Assembly: GCF_000269965.1 (NCBI RefSeq) | Contig: NC_017219.1 | Coordinates: 2,108,001 to 2,172,000 of the forward strand | Source: Bifidobacterium longum subsp. infantis ATCC 15697 = JCM 1222 = DSM 20088 | GTDB lineage: Bacteria; Actinomycetota; Actinomycetes; Actinomycetales; Bifidobacteriaceae | DNA length: 64,000 nucleotides | Direction of reading: 5' to 3' | Shown: positions 16,068-24,015 of the stretch, piece after piece | How the letters are laid out: each line of letters opens with the position of its first letter | Position numbering within the stretch: position 1 is the stretch's first letter | The notes under the pieces: model-generated | What the model saw: the letters and a program-made list of their open reading frames with translations, nothing else | Told to the model about the DNA's origin: nothing | The model's database searches: none | Translations under genes and position numbers: made by a program

Positions 16068-17165
16068 ATGCCGATTAACGAAGCATTGCTCGCCGCGATG
16101 AAGGCCGCCACCCTCATCAAACCCAACGTGAGGAAAACCTATAGGATCCAACGCGCTGCCGAGGCGCTGGTCGCCAAGCAGACGCCGCCGAACCCGAAAT
16201 GCCGCATCGAAGACGCCGCCGTCCCCATGCCGGACGGGCACGAGGTGCCGCTGCGCACGTTCACGCCGATCGCCCCGTATGGGACGGCCTTCCCCGGCGC
16301 CGATGCCGTCGGTGCCATCGTTGCCGGCGCTTCGGCCGATGACGCCGGCAACATCACGCCACGGGGCACGATCCTGTTCGTCCACGGCGGTGGCTGGTGC
16401 ACCGGAGGCATCGACCTGTACGCGCAGGCGTGCGCCCATATGGCGGTTCGGCTGCAGCGTCGAGTGGTCGCGGTCGAGTACCGTCTGTCCCCCGAGTACC
16501 GGTTCCCCGTGGCGGTCGAGGAATGTTATGAGGTGGCGCGGCGTCTATGCCGCGAACGGTCGTCGTCATCCGCGTCCGGCACCGACGGCATCACCTTGTT
16601 CGGCGACAGCGCCGGCGGCAATATCGTGGCCGCCGTATCGCTCATGGCCCGCGACCGCGGCGAGTTCATGCCGCAGGCGCAGATGCTGCTGTATCCGGTG
16701 GTCGGCAACGACTACAATCCCGAGACCAGCCCATTCGAATCGGTGCGGACCAACGGCACCGACTACATCCTCACCGCACAGGACATGGCCGACTACATCG
16801 ACATGTACCGTTCGTCCGTGGCCGACCTGACCAATCCGTATTTCGCGCCGCTCACCGCGCATGACCTGAGCAATCAGCCGCGCACGCTGGTGTTGTCCGC
16901 CGAATACTGCCCGCTCAGAGACGAGGACGAAGCGTACGCCCGTCGTCTGCAATTGGTGAACGACAACGTCTCCTGTTACAGGATTCACGATGGCATCCAC
17001 GGCTACCTACTCAACACGTCGGCCGTGGGACTGGTGGCCACCACCTACCGAATCATCGAGCATTTCCTCGACGGCACACCGCTGGAACCGGCTCCCGGCA
17101 CCGGCACCACCGCCAACGCACCGGAGGGAGGCGACGCGTGGCAAGACGTACTTGGTACCGACTAG
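16068..17165 (+). CDS. Alpha/beta hydrolase, hormone-sensitive-lipase type
   Basis: A 365-residue esterase/lipase-fold protein. The oxyanion-hole motif HGGGW is at residues 106-110, the nucleophile elbow GDSAGG at 179-184 (Ser181), an Asp/Glu region in AEYCPLRDEDEAY and the catalytic His in IHDGIHGYL, which together define the HSL family. There is no signal peptide, so it acts in the cytosol. ATG 16068 has a GAAAGGA site. It overlaps the next gene by 28 bp. The context (acyltransferase and a multi-spanning membrane protein) suggests handling of an acylated lipid or alcohol ester, which is inference. Confidence 0.88.
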   Translation: MPINEALLAAMKAATLIKPNVRKTYRIQRAAEALVAKQTPPNPKCRIEDAAVPMPDGHEVPLRTFTPIAPYGTAFPGADAVGAIVAGASADDAGNITPRGTILFVHGGGWCTGGIDLYAQACAHMAVRLQRRVVAVEYRLSPEYRFPVAVEECYEVARRLCRERSSSSASGTDGITLFGDSAGGNIVAAVSLMARDRGEFMPQAQMLLYPVVGNDYNPETSPFESVRTNGTDYILTAQDMADYIDMYRSSVADLTNPYFAPLTAHDLSNQPRTLVLSAEYCPLRDEDEAYARRLQLVNDNVSCYRIHDGIHGYLLNTSAVGLVATTYRIIEHFLDGTPLEPAPGTGTTANAPEGGDAWQDVLGTD

Positions 17166-18508
17166 ACAACATCGGCAAGTTCTACTCCTCCCAGGCTGGC
17201 CGCTCCTCGCAGACCGTGTTCCGCTATTCGGCTGAGCTGGAGGACGACATCGCCCCGGACATCCTGCAGCACGCGCTCGACCATGCCATCGCCCAGTTCC
17301 CGAGCTTCAACGTGCACCTGCTCAACGGCATGTTCTGGCATTACCTCGAACAGTCAGATGGCCGGCCGCTGGTGGAGCCGGAACATCTGCCGATATGCTC
17401 GCGACTGCATTACGGGCCCAAAAGCATGCTGTTCCGCGTGAGCTATTTCCGCAATCGTGTCAATCTCGAGGTCTCGCACATCATTTCGGACGGTCGCGGC
17501 GCCATCAACCTGTTCAAGTCACTGCTGCACGCCTACATCGCCGAGCGGTACGACGTGCCGGGCGTGCCTTCGGATTATGACGGTTCGGATAGCGACAAAG
17601 CCGAAAACAGCTTCGACAAATACTACGAGAAAGACAAGGCCGGTGCCGCGCCCGGCACGAAGATCTACCGGCTGTCCGGCCCTATCGACCGGGACGCGCC
17701 CACGTTCATGGAATATCACGTCAGCGCCAGCAAGATGCTTGGTGCAGCACATCAGTGCGGAGTGAGCCTCACCTCCTACCTCATCGCCGCGATACTGTGC
17801 GCGATTCGCGACGTCATGCCCTCGCGCGCCCGCAATCGCGCGATTCGCGTGGATATTCCGGTCGACTTGCGCGCCTTCTTCAGGTCGGAGACCGTGCGCA
17901 ACTTCTACGGCATGACTTACGTGGCGTACACGCCGGCCGATATCGAAGCCGATGAGGACTCCGCGAAAACTTCCGCAACGGGCCCAGACGCGACCGGCGA
18001 CGGCCAGCAGTCCGCCGCCCGCACCGCGCACGGCAACGGTATGGGTGGGTTGCTGACCGATGAGCCGTTGGCCGACATCGCCCGCCATGTGCAGGAGCAG
18101 CTCGGCCATGCCACCAGTCGCGAGCGCGTCGAATCGCATATGAACCGCATGATTGCGCTGGAAAAGAATCCGGTGCTGCGTCTCGCGCCCTCCCCTGCCA
18201 AGGACTGGGTGCTGGAGCTGGCCCGGTTCATCACCGACCGCGAAACCACGACCACCGTCTCGAACCTTGGCCGAGTCACCTTGGACGAACGACTCGCGCG
18301 CCATGTGCGTTCGGTGAGCTTCCTCACTACACCGGCCAGCCTTAATTTCACGGTCTGCTCGTTCGGCGACGACCTGAGCATCGGCATCTCCACCATCTAC
18401 CATGATCTGAACGTCATCAAGAACCTGTGTCGGATTCTCGCCACGCAGGGCATCAGCGGCCTTATGAACATCGCTGGCGTGCATGTGGAGAAAGGAGCGT
18501 CGGCATGA
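17138..18508 (+). CDS. CoA-dependent acyltransferase / alcohol O-acetyltransferase-like protein
   Basis: A 456-residue protein of the condensation/acyltransferase superfamily (PapA, WS/DGAT, alcohol acetyltransferase). The catalytic HxxxDG motif is SHIISDGRG, His114 and Asp118. The second half keeps the VSNLGRVTLDERL stretch typical of the superfamily. A charged low-complexity insert lies near residues 270-305. Such enzymes transfer an acyl group to an alcohol or amine in the cytosol. GTG 17138 overlaps the hydrolase gene by 28 bp, and the stop overlaps the next start as ATGA, so the three are translationally coupled. Confidence 0.8.
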   Translation: MARRTWYRLDNIGKFYSSQAGRSSQTVFRYSAELEDDIAPDILQHALDHAIAQFPSFNVHLLNGMFWHYLEQSDGRPLVEPEHLPICSRLHYGPKSMLFRVSYFRNRVNLEVSHIISDGRGAINLFKSLLHAYIAERYDVPGVPSDYDGSDSDKAENSFDKYYEKDKAGAAPGTKIYRLSGPIDRDAPTFMEYHVSASKMLGAAHQCGVSLTSYLIAAILCAIRDVMPSRARNRAIRVDIPVDLRAFFRSETVRNFYGMTYVAYTPADIEADEDSAKTSATGPDATGDGQQSAARTAHGNGMGGLLTDEPLADIARHVQEQLGHATSRERVESHMNRMIALEKNPVLRLAPSPAKDWVLELARFITDRETTTTVSNLGRVTLDERLARHVRSVSFLTTPASLNFTVCSFGDDLSIGISTIYHDLNVIKNLCRILATQGISGLMNIAGVHVEKGASA

Positions 18509-19164
18509 AGCATTGCGATGCCTGCAGCGTCGATTTCACCGGCGATATGGCCCGTTGCCCGCTCTGCCAGAACGAATTGCACGGCGAGGCCTCTCCCGCC
18601 GCATTCCCCGCGCAGCAGATCTATCTGCGTCCGAGGCGTCTGACGGTGGAGATCATCACGTTCGTCGCCGGTGCGATCCTGTTGCTGCTCGGGTTCTTCG
18701 CCTATCTGTGGTCGTGGCCGGCGCCGATCGTCGGCGCTTCGGCGGCCGCGCTGATCATCAGCGTGCTGTTCGTCAACAGTGCGATTCTGCACGCGCCACG
18801 GCCGCTTCGACTCATGTTTCGATATTTCTATATCATGCTGGCGATTGCGCTGGTCTGGTTTGTCGCGACGATGAATCATGTCGTCACCATGTTCGTCATA
18901 CCGATCACGTGTCTGGTTTCGCTGGTCTTTGACGTGGTGCTGCTTATCGTGCTGAGGACCAAGGCCATTGACCAGTACGCCAAGTATCTGGCGTTCGACA
19001 TCGTCGCTGGTCTGCTGCCTCTGACGTTCATTCCGCTCGGCTGGGCTCCGTGGGATGTGCTGGTGATGGTCAGCGGGCTGGTCTCCCTGCTGATGCTGCT
19101 CGGCCTGCTCGTCTTCGCCCGCCGTCAGCTCTTCTCGGAATTCGGCAAACAGTTCTCGGCCTGA
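18505..19164 (+). CDS. DUF6320-like membrane protein with N-terminal zinc ribbon
   Basis: A 219-residue protein that begins with a small zinc-ribbon-like motif (HCDACSVDFTGDMARCPLC, two CxxC pairs), then six hydrophobic segments starting near residue 45 (LTVEIITFVAGAILLLLGFF). The family is uncharacterised as far as I know; I place it by pattern with DUF6320. ATG 18505 overlaps the acyltransferase stop (ATGA) and follows GAAAGGAG. It closes a three-gene operon with the hydrolase and acyltransferase, implying that the three work on one membrane-linked substrate. Confidence 0.7.
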   Translation: MKHCDACSVDFTGDMARCPLCQNELHGEASPAAFPAQQIYLRPRRLTVEIITFVAGAILLLLGFFAYLWSWPAPIVGASAAALIISVLFVNSAILHAPRPLRLMFRYFYIMLAIALVWFVATMNHVVTMFVIPITCLVSLVFDVVLLIVLRTKAIDQYAKYLAFDIVAGLLPLTFIPLGWAPWDVLVMVSGLVSLLMLLGLLVFARRQLFSEFGKQFSA

Positions 19165-19204
19165 TTGCCTCGTGCGCTCAATCGCCCGATTTAGGATGGA
19201 AACC

Positions 19205-19759
19205 ATGAGCGAACATGTGGAGCATGGGTTTGGGCCGGTGTGGGATGGCGAGTCGCGGGTGCTGATTCTGGGGTCGATGCCGAGCCCGAAATCCCGAAAA
19301 GCGGCGTTTTACTATATGCATCCGCGGAACCGGTTTTGGCCGGTGTTGCAGGCGCTGTTTGCCAACTCCGCTGATCCTACTGACGCTGTCGGCGATTTAC
19401 CTGAGTCCCGTCGTGCGTTTGCTCTGCGCCACCACATTGCGTTATGGGATGTCATTGCTTCTTGCGATATCACCGGAGCCAGCGATGCCAGCATCCGCAA
19501 TGCCGCGCCCAACGACTTGGCACCAATCTTGCGCGGCGCTCCAATCGCCCACATCTTCACAACCGGCGCGAAATCAGCGCAACTTTACCGCAAACTTATC
19601 GAGCCGCGCCTGACCGAAGCCGGTATCGCCATCGGCATGACCCAACTGCCCTCCACCAGTCCGGCCAACGCCTCAATGCGTTTGCCGGACCTTATCACCG
19701 CCTATCGCGAAGCTTTTCAAAAGGCAAACGTGCTAGAGAATGCGTATTGGAAAAACTAA
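19205..19759 (+). CDS. DNA-deoxyinosine glycosylase (uracil-DNA glycosylase superfamily)
   Basis: A 184-residue UDG-superfamily protein. Motifs are VLILGSMPSPKSRKAAFYYMH near the start, the NRFW region that follows (PRNRFWPVLQALF), ALWDVIASCDITGASD in the middle and QLPSTSPANASM near the C-terminus, which matches the family-6/HDG group acting on hypoxanthine or uracil in DNA. ATG 19205 follows an AGGATGG site; ATG 19196 is an alternative. It converges on hipA with 14 bp between stops. Confidence 0.85.
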   Translation: MSEHVEHGFGPVWDGESRVLILGSMPSPKSRKAAFYYMHPRNRFWPVLQALFANSADPTDAVGDLPESRRAFALRHHIALWDVIASCDITGASDASIRNAAPNDLAPILRGAPIAHIFTTGAKSAQLYRKLIEPRLTEAGIAIGMTQLPSTSPANASMRLPDLITAYREAFQKANVLENAYWKN

Positions 19760-19773
19760 GCATGGCGAAACCA

Positions 19774-20928
19774 TCAATCTCGGACGGCAAACCCAGTATC
19801 ACGAATCCTATCTTGCATTTCATTGGCAATAGCAATACAGCGCGCCCGCGAAATACCAGCCTTCACACCGACACTAGCCAAATCCGCAATAGTGATGTTC
19901 TTCCCCTTACCATTAACCGAAGTGGTGTGCTCGCCGTTTATCCCGGGATTCTCTGTCAAATCATATCCAGGCGACAATCTCCACGCTTGGCGAGAACGAT
20001 CATAGAGATAAGAGAAATTCTTCGCATGATCGTCGCGGTTTCCGATGAGCACGTTAAAGCACATGAGACGGTACAACCGCTCGCATTCCTCTGTACTGTT
20101 GCAAACACGCATAGTCAGCCGCATCAATAGTCCGTAATCCAAATTGGGAATACGATGCGACGTTTCCAGCAATCCGCCGGCGGAAATCATATGCACCTTA
20201 TGTTCGGTGCCATCGTCATCCCGTGTACGGTCAAACCGCCGGACACCGAAATATCCAGAACATTGCGCTGATGCGAACAAACGAGTTTCCGGCATATCAA
20301 TGCCGCACTCGCGCGCAAGTACAGAAATTTGATACTCCTGTTCTCCGATATTCGCCGAGTCTACGGATGAGGGGAATTTGATAATCCATTCTTCTCCATC
20401 AACCTCAGTCAGAATTTTCGGCCGCGCGCCACCGGACGAGCCACCAAGTGCAAAAAGCTGATCCAAATCCTCAGAAAAATCAGTTTCCAGAAGATTCGCG
20501 CACTCTCTCGCTATATCGTCCAAGTCGGTAGCTGCAACGCTATTTTCAATAACCGCTGCTGGTTCATATTCCAAGGCTCCCATGCCGCTTGATCCCACAA
20601 TGGACAGCCTCGTCAAGGTTCCGATAGAGTAAGGATCTATTCCTCTCTGGCGCAGAAGACGATCCGTAAGCAAACGCCCCCACCCGTCTGGCATACTGTC
20701 ATCGAACACCCCAAACAAACCATGCAATGGATCTCTTTTGGCGACAAAGACCCCCTCACGCAATGGCAGACTCAGCGGACTTATGCTGAATCCACTGGAC
20801 AACCACGAGCTTTCGTACGAGAACGCCACTGTTTTTGCCGGCGACAGCGTCAGCGAGCCAACAATTTCACCATCCAAAAACACCCGTACCCGATCAACCG
20901 ATAAATCCAACGGTACTGTCTCGCTCAT
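19774..20928 (-). CDS. hipA: HipA-family serine/threonine kinase toxin
   Basis: A 384-residue HipA-like kinase. It has the N-terminal HipA fold (VRVFLDGEIVGSLTL), FGVFDDSMPDGWGRLL, the Gly-rich nucleotide loop and lysine region (GGSSGGARPKILTE and EEWIIKFPS), the catalytic loop LIGNRDDHAKNFSYL and the Mg-binding LSPGYDLT. HipA toxins phosphorylate glutamyl-tRNA synthetase or similar targets and cause dormancy. The start overlaps the hipB stop as ATGA. The pair is more AT-rich than its surroundings, which suggests acquisition. Target specificity is not evident. Confidence 0.9.
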   Translation of the reverse strand: MSETVPLDLSVDRVRVFLDGEIVGSLTLSPAKTVAFSYESSWLSSGFSISPLSLPLREGVFVAKRDPLHGLFGVFDDSMPDGWGRLLTDRLLRQRGIDPYSIGTLTRLSIVGSSGMGALEYEPAAVIENSVAATDLDDIARECANLLETDFSEDLDQLFALGGSSGGARPKILTEVDGEEWIIKFPSSVDSANIGEQEYQISVLARECGIDMPETRLFASAQCSGYFGVRRFDRTRDDDGTEHKVHMISAGGLLETSHRIPNLDYGLLMRLTMRVCNSTEECERLYRLMCFNVLIGNRDDHAKNFSYLYDRSRQAWRLSPGYDLTENPGINGEHTTSVNGKGKNITIADLASVGVKAGISRARCIAIANEMQDRIRDTGFAVRD

Positions 20929-21218
20929 CGCGCTTCCCTCTCCCGCGCAGCAATGACATCATCGATAGTTGCATAGTACGGCTGTGAAAACAGTGTCTCA
21001 AAATCCTGCTCGCAACTCAGCACAAACGCGATATTGATGAGCGCCGTCAACGAAATTTCGTGCTGCTGCTCGAACCGTCTGATTGAGCCAAGACTCACAC
21101 CGGATTTTCTAGCCAGAGCCGTTTGCGATAACTTATGCTCTTTGCGCCTGGCAACCATGCGTTCGGCAATCGCAGCCGAAACATCCCCAGGCATAGGCTC
21201 ATCTAACAAAGAAAACAT
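20925..21218 (-). CDS. hipB: HipB-like HTH antitoxin
   Basis: A 97-residue Xre/Cro-type protein with the helix-turn-helix HKLSQTALARKSGVSLGSIRR in the middle. It precedes hipA with a 4-bp overlap, the standard HipBA order, and should neutralise HipA and repress the operon. ATG 21218 has no Shine-Dalgarno; TAGTAT ATT immediately precedes it in the leftward direction, so a leaderless transcript is plausible. A perfect 9-bp inverted repeat 35-60 bp upstream is a good operator candidate. Confidence 0.88.
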   Translation of the reverse strand: MFSLLDEPMPGDVSAAIAERMVARRKEHKLSQTALARKSGVSLGSIRRFEQQHEISLTALINIAFVLSCEQDFETLFSQPYYATIDDVIAAREREAR

Positions 21219-21252
21219 ACTAATATACTAGCAATTTCGGCCCAAGAAGCCA

Positions 21253-21278
21253 ATAACTACTCATATTTTAGTAGTTAT
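21253..21278. promoter_or_regulatory. Probable HipB operator (ATAACTACT palindrome)
   Basis: ATAACTACT and AGTAGTTAT form perfect 9-bp arms around an 8-bp AT-rich centre. The site lies 35-60 bp upstream of the hipB start, where autoregulation by the HTH antitoxin is expected. Confidence 0.65.
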
Positions 21279-21431
21279 CGATTGCGGCAAGTTTCACAGG
21301 ACTACAACCGGCGTGTCGCAGTAGCCGCCAATTTGCGTCCAAGCGGGGTTGAGCTGCCTCAATAAGAATTGTTAACGCTCACGACTGGCTATGGAAAGAC
21401 GGCGGTGGCGATTGGTCAGCAAGGAGCACAT

Positions 21432-21975
21432 ATGCAGTATCGCAATGTTGGCAAGTCGGGACTGAGGATCAGTGAGGTCGCGCTGGGCAGCTGGGTCACG
21501 GATCTCAAGGGCATAGCGGCCGAGGATATGGCCAAGTAGACCGTGAAGCTCGCCTACGATTCCGGCGTCAACTTCTTCGACTGCGCGGACGCTTACTCGG
21601 GCGGCGCCGCCGAACGCTTCCTCGGCGAGACGCTGAAGCAGTATGAGAGACCTGGTCGCCCAGGGCAAGGTGCTGTACTACGGCGTCTCCGAAGAGTGGG
21701 GTTCGGCTCGCCTCGAGGAAGCCCGGCGCATCATCGACCGCTACAACCTGTACCCGATCACCGTGGTTCAGCCGCAGTACAACCTGAACGACCGTTACAT
21801 CGAGCACGAGATCATGGGCACCTGCCGCAAGCTCGACATCGGCATCATCACCTTCTCCCCGCTCGCACAGGGTCTGCTGACCGGCAAGTACCGCAAGGGT
21901 CAGCCGCTGTCGGCCGGTTCTCGCGTCACGTGGGCTGACGAATCTGAGATTTCCTCCAACGGGAGCGATTGTTAA
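21432..21975 (+). pseudogene. Aldo/keto reductase, decayed
   Basis: ATG 21432 with an AAGGAG site begins MQYRNVGKSGLRISEVALGSW, the usual start of a Kv-beta-type aldo/keto reductase. A TAG at 21537-21539 stops it after 35 codons. The same frame continues with the catalytic Asp/Tyr region NFFDCADAYSGG to about 21640, then sequence jumps one frame to DLVAQGKVLYYGVSEEWGSA and PLAQGLLTGKYRKGQP, ending at 21975. About 80 residues between the two blocks and the last 60 or so residues are missing. It is therefore a pseudogene with a nonsense mutation, an internal deletion and a truncated C-terminus. Confidence 0.85.
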
Positions 21976-22190
21976 GCACCGAAATCGGTATCGCCTTGGG
22001 CCTCGGCCTGGGCGATGGCGGTTTCGGCGTTTTTTGCTGTTTGCTTGATGACTTGGTTGTAACCGGTCAGGGCCGCGAACGGCATGAACTGCGCGGCCCG
22101 CTGGTGGCGGGACATGTGCGGATGCTTGCGCGACTGGTGATGGGGCAGGTTGATGATGTCGTCGTATGCCCGGGTCTCTTGCAGGGTCAT
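21972..22190 (-). CDS. Small YolD-like protein paired with the Y-family polymerase
   Basis: A 72-residue protein whose core MSRHQRAAQFMPFAALTGYN matches the family of short proteins (YolD-like and relatives) that lie next to UvrX/ImuB-type polymerases in Gram-positives and their phages. It starts inside the polymerase stop with an ATGA overlap at 22187-22190, so it is translationally coupled. Its molecular role is not established; a regulator or accessory subunit of translesion synthesis is the common guess. Confidence 0.7.
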   Translation of the reverse strand: MTLQETRAYDDIINLPHHQSRKHPHMSRHQRAAQFMPFAALTGYNQVIKQTAKNAETAIAQAEAQGDTDFGA

Positions 22191-23833
22191 GCGCGATGGC
22201 CTCCGATCTGACGGTTGCGGTCCTGACCGGTGGCGCCGTCTTCCATATCCATGGCTTTGATGACGGCGTTGCGGCCGAATTTACGTTTCACATCCAGCAG
22301 CGCACGCTGAATATCATGCTCTCGAGCCAACGTCTGTGCGGCGGCATCGTCCCCACAAGCCGGCATACGCCCGCTTCCGTCGCCACCGGATTCCGTGCTA
22401 TCACAGTCATATCGCATATCGCCATCATCACCGAACAAATCAAGCTGCTCATAGCGTTTGCCCGCCGCCAGTTCTTTGGGCGTGGCCACATCATCGGCAA
22501 CAACCGTGAGTCGACGCACCAGCAACCGCGCATCCACAATACGCTCGTACAGCATGGTCATCGCCTCGCGAATACGTGCGGCAGACGACGTAAAATCACC
22601 CAATCCAATCGACCCCACGGCCGACTTAGGCACCCGACGACCGAAACGGTCAACGGTCACCGGCCCTTGATAGGTCTTTGCCGCGCGTTCGGCGGCACGC
22701 CTCATCGCCCGGTCTGCGCATGAATCAAGCTTCGAAGCATCGAGACTGCCAATGTCATAGCCGACCGCCAGTGTCAGCCGATTCGTCATCACCCCCTTAT
22801 CGACCAAATCGAGGGCGAGCGCATCGGCCATCTCCTTGGCGATCAGCCGAGCCGTATGCCAATCGGCGGGCCCGGTGAGCACCTGCCCGCTGCTGATGCT
22901 GTGCGCACCTGGCTCATAGGATCGGATATCTGCGATTTCGCACGGCTCCCAGCCCCACGCATGGTCGATGAGCAGTTCGGCATTGACACCGAACATGCGA
23001 TACAGCAGGTCTTCGTTGTAGTAATCCGAAGCACGACCCACCGAGCATCGGGCGATATCCCCCATGGTCGTCAATCCGGCGCGCTCGAGTTTTCGGGCAT
23101 ATCCACGCCCTACCCGCCAGAAATCGGTGAGGGGACGATGGTTCCAGAGCAGCCGGCGGTATGACATTTCATCCAATTCGGCGATGCGCACGCCGTCGCG
23201 ATCCGCGGGCATGTGCTTGGCGACGATATCCATGGCGACTTTGGCCAGATACATGTTGGAGCCGATGCCGGCAGTGGCGGTGATGCCGGTTTCATCGAGA
23301 ATTTCGCGCACGATGGTTCGCGCCATGGCATGCGGCCCCATACCCAGCGAGCGCAGATATGGCGTGACGTCGATGAACACCTCGTCAATCGAGTAGACAT
23401 GGATGTGCTCGGGTGCGGCGTATTTGAGGTAGATGCCATATACCTGCCCGCTGACCTCCAAATAGTGCGCCATGCGCGGCTTGGCGATGACCATCGAGGC
23501 TTTGAGTCTCGGCGAGCGTTCCAGGTCGCGCGCATCGCAGGACTCCCCGATTAATCGGCCGCCGGGAGCATGGACCGCGCGCTCGATGTTGACTCCATTC
23601 AGGCGCTGTTTTACCTCGAATAGCCGCGCACGACCGGGAATGCCATAGTTCTTCAGCGAGGGTGAGACCGCCAAACATATTGTCTTATCGGTGCGGGTTT
23701 CATCGGCCACCACCAGATGCGTGGTCAACGGGTCGAGTCCGCGCGCCGCGCACTCCACCGAGGCATAGAAGGACTTGAGATCAATGGCAATATAGGTATG
23801 CTCGCGTTGCGTCGATACCGTTCCGCTGCCCAT
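22187..23833 (-). CDS. Y-family DNA polymerase (UmuC/UvrX type)
   Basis: A translesion DNA polymerase of 548 residues. The palm begins YIAIDLKSFYASVECAARGL, with the catalytic pair in VYSIDEVFIDVTPYL, the helix-hairpin-helix near TDFWRVGRGYARKLERAGL and a little-finger domain ending RLTVVADDV. A 120-residue C-terminal extension follows, containing a beta-clamp-like EQLDLF. ATG 23833 is chosen because AAGGAGG lies 8 bases upstream; GTG 23842 and ATG 23839 are too close to it. A LexA box 50 bp upstream indicates SOS control. Confidence 0.92.
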   Translation of the reverse strand: MGSGTVSTQREHTYIAIDLKSFYASVECAARGLDPLTTHLVVADETRTDKTICLAVSPSLKNYGIPGRARLFEVKQRLNGVNIERAVHAPGGRLIGESCDARDLERSPRLKASMVIAKPRMAHYLEVSGQVYGIYLKYAAPEHIHVYSIDEVFIDVTPYLRSLGMGPHAMARTIVREILDETGITATAGIGSNMYLAKVAMDIVAKHMPADRDGVRIAELDEMSYRRLLWNHRPLTDFWRVGRGYARKLERAGLTTMGDIARCSVGRASDYYNEDLLYRMFGVNAELLIDHAWGWEPCEIADIRSYEPGAHSISSGQVLTGPADWHTARLIAKEMADALALDLVDKGVMTNRLTLAVGYDIGSLDASKLDSCADRAMRRAAERAAKTYQGPVTVDRFGRRVPKSAVGSIGLGDFTSSAARIREAMTMLYERIVDARLLVRRLTVVADDVATPKELAAGKRYEQLDLFGDDGDMRYDCDSTESGGDGSGRMPACGDDAAAQTLAREHDIQRALLDVKRKFGRNAVIKAMDMEDGATGQDRNRQIGGHRA

Positions 23834-23882
23834 CGCCATCACCTCCTTACCACCGCCGTCCCGGCCAGCATATCAATACGGT

Positions 23883-23896
23883 CGAACATTTGTTCG
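23883..23896. promoter_or_regulatory. LexA (SOS) box
   Basis: CGAACATTTGTTCG is a perfect match to the Gram-positive LexA consensus CGAAC-N4-GTTCG. It lies 50 bp upstream of the Y-family polymerase start and 120 bp upstream of the divergent SAH-hydrolase-like gene. Confidence 0.85.
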
Positions 23897-24015
23897 ATGC
23901 AACATGCCTGTTCGAAGCTGCCGAAGTCGACGCACGCAACGCGCCCAAGCATGCTCTTCACCCACACCACACACGCAGCGGCAGAGCAGCGGCATGCATG
24001 CGTACCATGGGGAAT

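Noticed and set aside
12177..16439. Open frame of 1,420 codons on the minus strand across purL
   Set aside because: It is antisense to a gene with all PurL motifs, is His/Gly/Val-rich in the way GC-biased shadows are, has no ribosome site and no recognisable domain.
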